A stretch of DNA of 64,000 bases. Origin: Nisaea sediminum (GTDB taxonomy: Bacteria > Pseudomonadota > Alphaproteobacteria > Thalassobaculales > Thalassobaculaceae). The position numbers and the translations under genes were made by a program. The stretch covers positions 124,001 to 188,000 of the forward strand of contig NZ_JACZCQ010000003.1 of assembly GCF_014904705.1 (NCBI RefSeq), written 5' to 3'. The notes below the pieces were generated by a model. The model ran no database searches and had not been told where the DNA came from. It saw nothing but the letters and a program-made list of their open reading frames with translations. Below are positions 61,612 through 64,000 of the stretch, one piece after another (the stretch's first letter is position 1; the number at the start of each line of letters is the position of its first letter).

Positions 61612-64000
61612 ATGCCGGACGCCGCCGCGAAATCACCGACCGACAAACCTGACCTGCCCGAGATCTTCCGAGACTGGTTCGAGGAGAAGGGCTGGCACCC
61701 GCATCCGCACCAGATTGACATGCTGGAGGCGGCGCGGCACGGACGGCACGCGCTCCTGATTGCGCCGACCGGCGGCGGCAAGACTCTCGCCGGCTTCCTG
61801 CCGAGCCTGATCGAGCTTGCCGAGGCTCCCTATGAGGGACTGCACACGCTCTACATCTCGCCGCTGAAGGCGCTCGCGGTCGACATCCACCGCAACCTGC
61901 TGCTGCCGATCGAGGAGATGGACCTTCCGGTCACTGCCGAGACCCGGACCGGCGACACGCCGCAATCGAAGAAACAGCGCCAGCGCGGCACCCCGCCGAA
62001 CATCCTGCTGACCACGCCGGAGAGCCTCGCCCTCCTGCTCTCCTATACCGACGCGCCGAGAATATTCGGACGCTTGCGCACGATCGTCGTCGACGAACTG
62101 CACGCCCTCGCCCCGAACAAGCGCGGCGAGTTGCTTGCCCTCGGCTTTGCCCGGCTGGCGCGGCTGGCGCCGGACGCGCGCCGTGTCGGTCTCTCGGCAA
62201 CCGTCGCCTATCCGGAAGCACTGGAAGCCTATCTCTCTCCCACCGGACGCGCGGGGCAAGGCGATGTTGCAAGGGTGACCGGCGGCGGCGCGGTCGCGGC
62301 GGAGGTCAGAATTCTGATCGGCCGGGGTCATTTCCCCTGGTCCGGCCATATGGGCACCTACGCGGTCGAGGACATCTACGAGCAGATCTGCGGCGCCGAG
62401 ACCACGCTGGTTTTCGTCAACACGCGGGCACAGGCGGAGATCCTCTTCCAGGCGCTCTGGCGGGTGAATGAGGAGAACCTGCCGATCGCCCTGCATCACG
62501 GCTCGCTCTCGGCGGAGCAACGGCGCAAGGTCGAGGCGGTGATGGCCAAGGGCGGCCTGCGTGCCGTGGTCGCCACCTCCTCGCTCGACCTCGGCATCGA
62601 CTGGGCCGCCGTCGACCTTGTGATCCAGGTCGGGGCGCCGAAGGGCTCCTCCCGGCTGCTACAGCGGATCGGGCGCGCCAATCACCGGCTCGACCAGCCG
62701 AGCCGCGCCATCCTGATCCCGGCCAACCGCTTCGAGGTGCTCGAGTGCCAGGCCGCGATCGACGCGGTGAAGGAGATGACGCTCGACGGGGATCTGCCGA
62801 GCGAGGGCGCGCTCGACGTGCTGGCGCAGCATATCCTCGGCACCGCCTGCGCGGGACCGTTCCATCCGGACCGGCTCTATGAGGAAGTGCGGACCGCCGC
62901 GCCCTACGCAGACTTGCCGCGCGAGGATTTCGACGCCGTGCTGCGCTTCGTCACCGACGGCGGCTATGCGCTCCGCACCTACGATCGCTTCCGCCGCTTG
63001 CGGCCGACCCAGGACGGACTGCTCACAGTGGTCAACGAAAGGGTCGCGCGCGCCTACCGGATGAATGTCGGCACCATCGTCGAGGCGGTGACGCTCAAGG
63101 TCAGAATGCGGCGCGGACGCTTCCTCGGCGAGATCGAGGAATATTTCGTCCAGGGCCTGACGCCGGGCGATACCTTCCTCTTCGCCGGTCAACTCCTGAC
63201 CTTCGAGGGCGTGCGCGAGACTGTGGTCGAGGTCAGCCCCGGCGGCGACGGAGAACCTGAAGTGCCAGCTTATATGGGCGGACGCCTGCCTTTCACCACG
63301 CATCTTTCCGACCGGGTGCGCAGCATGCTGGAAGACGACCGCGACTGGCCGACCCTGCCTGCGCCCGTCGAAGACTGGCTCCGCATGCAGCAATGGCGCT
63401 CGGTCATGCCGAAGCGCGACCGCCTGCTGATCGAGATCTTCCCTCGCTCGGGCAAATTCTATCTCGTCGCCTACTGTTTCGCCGGACGCAACGCGCACCA
63501 GACTCTCGGCATGCTGCTGACACGGCGCATGGAGCGGGCCGGGCTCGATCCGCTAGGCTTCGTCGCGAGCGACTACGTGATCGCAGTCTGGGGCCTGAAG
63601 GAACCGCGCCGGGAGGACGTCGAGGCGCTGTTCGACCAGGACATGCTCGGCGACGATCTCGAGGAGTGGATGGCGGAATCGACGCTGCTGAAACGCACCT
63701 TCCGCAATGTTGCGGTTATCGCGGGACTGATCGAACGCAAGCTGCCGGGGCACGAAAAAACCGGGCGCCAGGTCACCTTCAGCGCCGATCTGATCTACGA
63801 CGTCCTCAGAAGCCACGAGCCGGATCACGTGCTGCTGAAAGCGACACGCGCCGATGCGGCGCGCGGCCTCACCGACATCCGCCGACTGGCCGACCTTCTG
63901 GTTCAGGTTCAGGGAAAGATCGATGTCCGCAGCCTTGATCGGGTCTCGCCGCTGGCGGTCCCGATCCTGCTGGAAATCGGTAGGGAACAAGTCCATGGCG
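61612..64000 (+). CDS. Lhr-type DEXH-box helicase, ligase-associated (C-terminus cut by window end)
   Basis: ATG 61612 opens a frame that runs to the window end, 796 full codons, without a stop. Superfamily 2 motifs are complete: LIAPTGGGKTLAGFLPSL (Walker A Lys57), ILLTTPESLALLL, DELH box at 161-164, GLSAT, and ATSSLDLGIDWAAVDLVIQVG with QRIGRANHR (motif VI). The Lhr-type C-terminal region is also visible, so little is missing. It belongs with the ATP-dependent ligase and exonuclease set of DNA repair, here on the other strand 3.5 kb away. A phosphoesterase gene often follows and could lie just beyond the window. Confidence 0.92.
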   Translation, partial: MPDAAAKSPTDKPDLPEIFRDWFEEKGWHPHPHQIDMLEAARHGRHALLIAPTGGGKTLAGFLPSLIELAEAPYEGLHTLYISPLKALAVDIHRNLLLPIEEMDLPVTAETRTGDTPQSKKQRQRGTPPNILLTTPESLALLLSYTDAPRIFGRLRTIVVDELHALAPNKRGELLALGFARLARLAPDARRVGLSATVAYPEALEAYLSPTGRAGQGDVARVTGGGAVAAEVRILIGRGHFPWSGHMGTYAVEDIYEQICGAETTLVFVNTRAQAEILFQALWRVNEENLPIALHHGSLSAEQRRKVEAVMAKGGLRAVVATSSLDLGIDWAAVDLVIQVGAPKGSSRLLQRIGRANHRLDQPSRAILIPANRFEVLECQAAIDAVKEMTLDGDLPSEGALDVLAQHILGTACAGPFHPDRLYEEVRTAAPYADLPREDFDAVLRFVTDGGYALRTYDRFRRLRPTQDGLLTVVNERVARAYRMNVGTIVEAVTLKVRMRRGRFLGEIEEYFVQGLTPGDTFLFAGQLLTFEGVRETVVEVSPGGDGEPEVPAYMGGRLPFTTHLSDRVRSMLEDDRDWPTLPAPVEDWLRMQQWRSVMPKRDRLLIEIFPRSGKFYLVAYCFAGRNAHQTLGMLLTRRMERAGLDPLGFVASDYVIAVWGLKEPRREDVEALFDQDMLGDDLEEWMAESTLLKRTFRNVAVIAGLIERKLPGHEKTGRQVTFSADLIYDVLRSHEPDHVLLKATRADAARGLTDIRRLADLLVQVQGKIDVRSLDRVSPLAVPILLEIGREQVHG

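Overview
The window is about 64 kb of GC-rich, densely coding chromosome. It looks like a free-living, probably marine or soil, alphaproteobacterium of the Rhodospirillales type. I base this on the gene repertoire: a PAS_5-type protein, a YcgN protein, fused CysN-CysC, fused MnmC, the ligase-associated exonuclease/ATP-dependent ligase/Lhr-helicase set, and many single-copy acyl-CoA and sulfur enzymes. The taxon is an inference. I see no insertion sequence, integrase, phage module, CRISPR array or rRNA, and one tRNA gene (Thr, anticodon TGT).

Layout, 1-13 kb: a MATE exporter cut by the window start, an AEC carrier, a Tat-exported multicopper oxidase, a crotonase, and a CoA-binding/O-acetylhomoserine sulfhydrylase fusion. 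A PAS protein, a DUF1801 protein, a phosphatase-like protein and a secreted serine hydrolase follow. A leftward operon (SDR, ADP-forming acyl-CoA synthetase, nitronate monooxygenase) is joined by two ATGA overlaps. 13-28 kb: a zinc alcohol dehydrogenase, an epimerase-like SDR, a sulfatase with a MaoC-like partner, two tandem paralogous methyltransferases behind a DMSO/biotin-sulfoxide-reductase-type molybdoenzyme, and divergently a split sulfopyruvate-decarboxylase-like pair with an MFS transporter. An aldo/keto reductase, an isopropylmalate-dehydrogenase-like enzyme, a hydrolase and a DMT transporter complete this part.

28-37 kb is a signalling block: a hybrid histidine kinase with five PAS-like sensors, two unrecognised helical proteins, tRNA-Thr, and a membrane CHASE-PAS kinase. 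36-42 kb holds mnmC, which apparently starts at a rare ATT codon behind a perfect Shine-Dalgarno, then a cupin, small proteins, an SDR, an SCP2-like protein, a hydrolase and ycgN.

The strongest system is at 42.0-45.1 kb. A 28-bp palindrome of Zur type stands directly before a four-gene operon: a His-rich secreted DUF2796/ZrgA-like protein, a MacB-type ATPase, an FtsX/MacB-type permease and a Tat-exported DUF3299 protein. It reads as a zinc-starvation metal-handling system. 45-50 kb carries a VOC protein, an amidase, and a divergent D-aminoacylase/D-amino-acid-dehydrogenase-like pair. 50-53 kb is the sulfate activation operon cysD-cysNC.

53-64 kb: a redoxin-like/2OG-Fe(II) oxygenase fusion, a decayed LysE fragment, a SufR-like cysteine-cluster regulator with a small partner, the DNA ligase/exonuclease pair, a CBS-less SIS isomerase, an MFS exporter, a second crotonase, and the Lhr-type helicase running off the window end. 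Sulfur chemistry recurs across the window (sulfhydrylase, sulfatase, S-oxide-reductase type, sulfopyruvate decarboxylase type, sulfate activation), but the genes are not in one operon.
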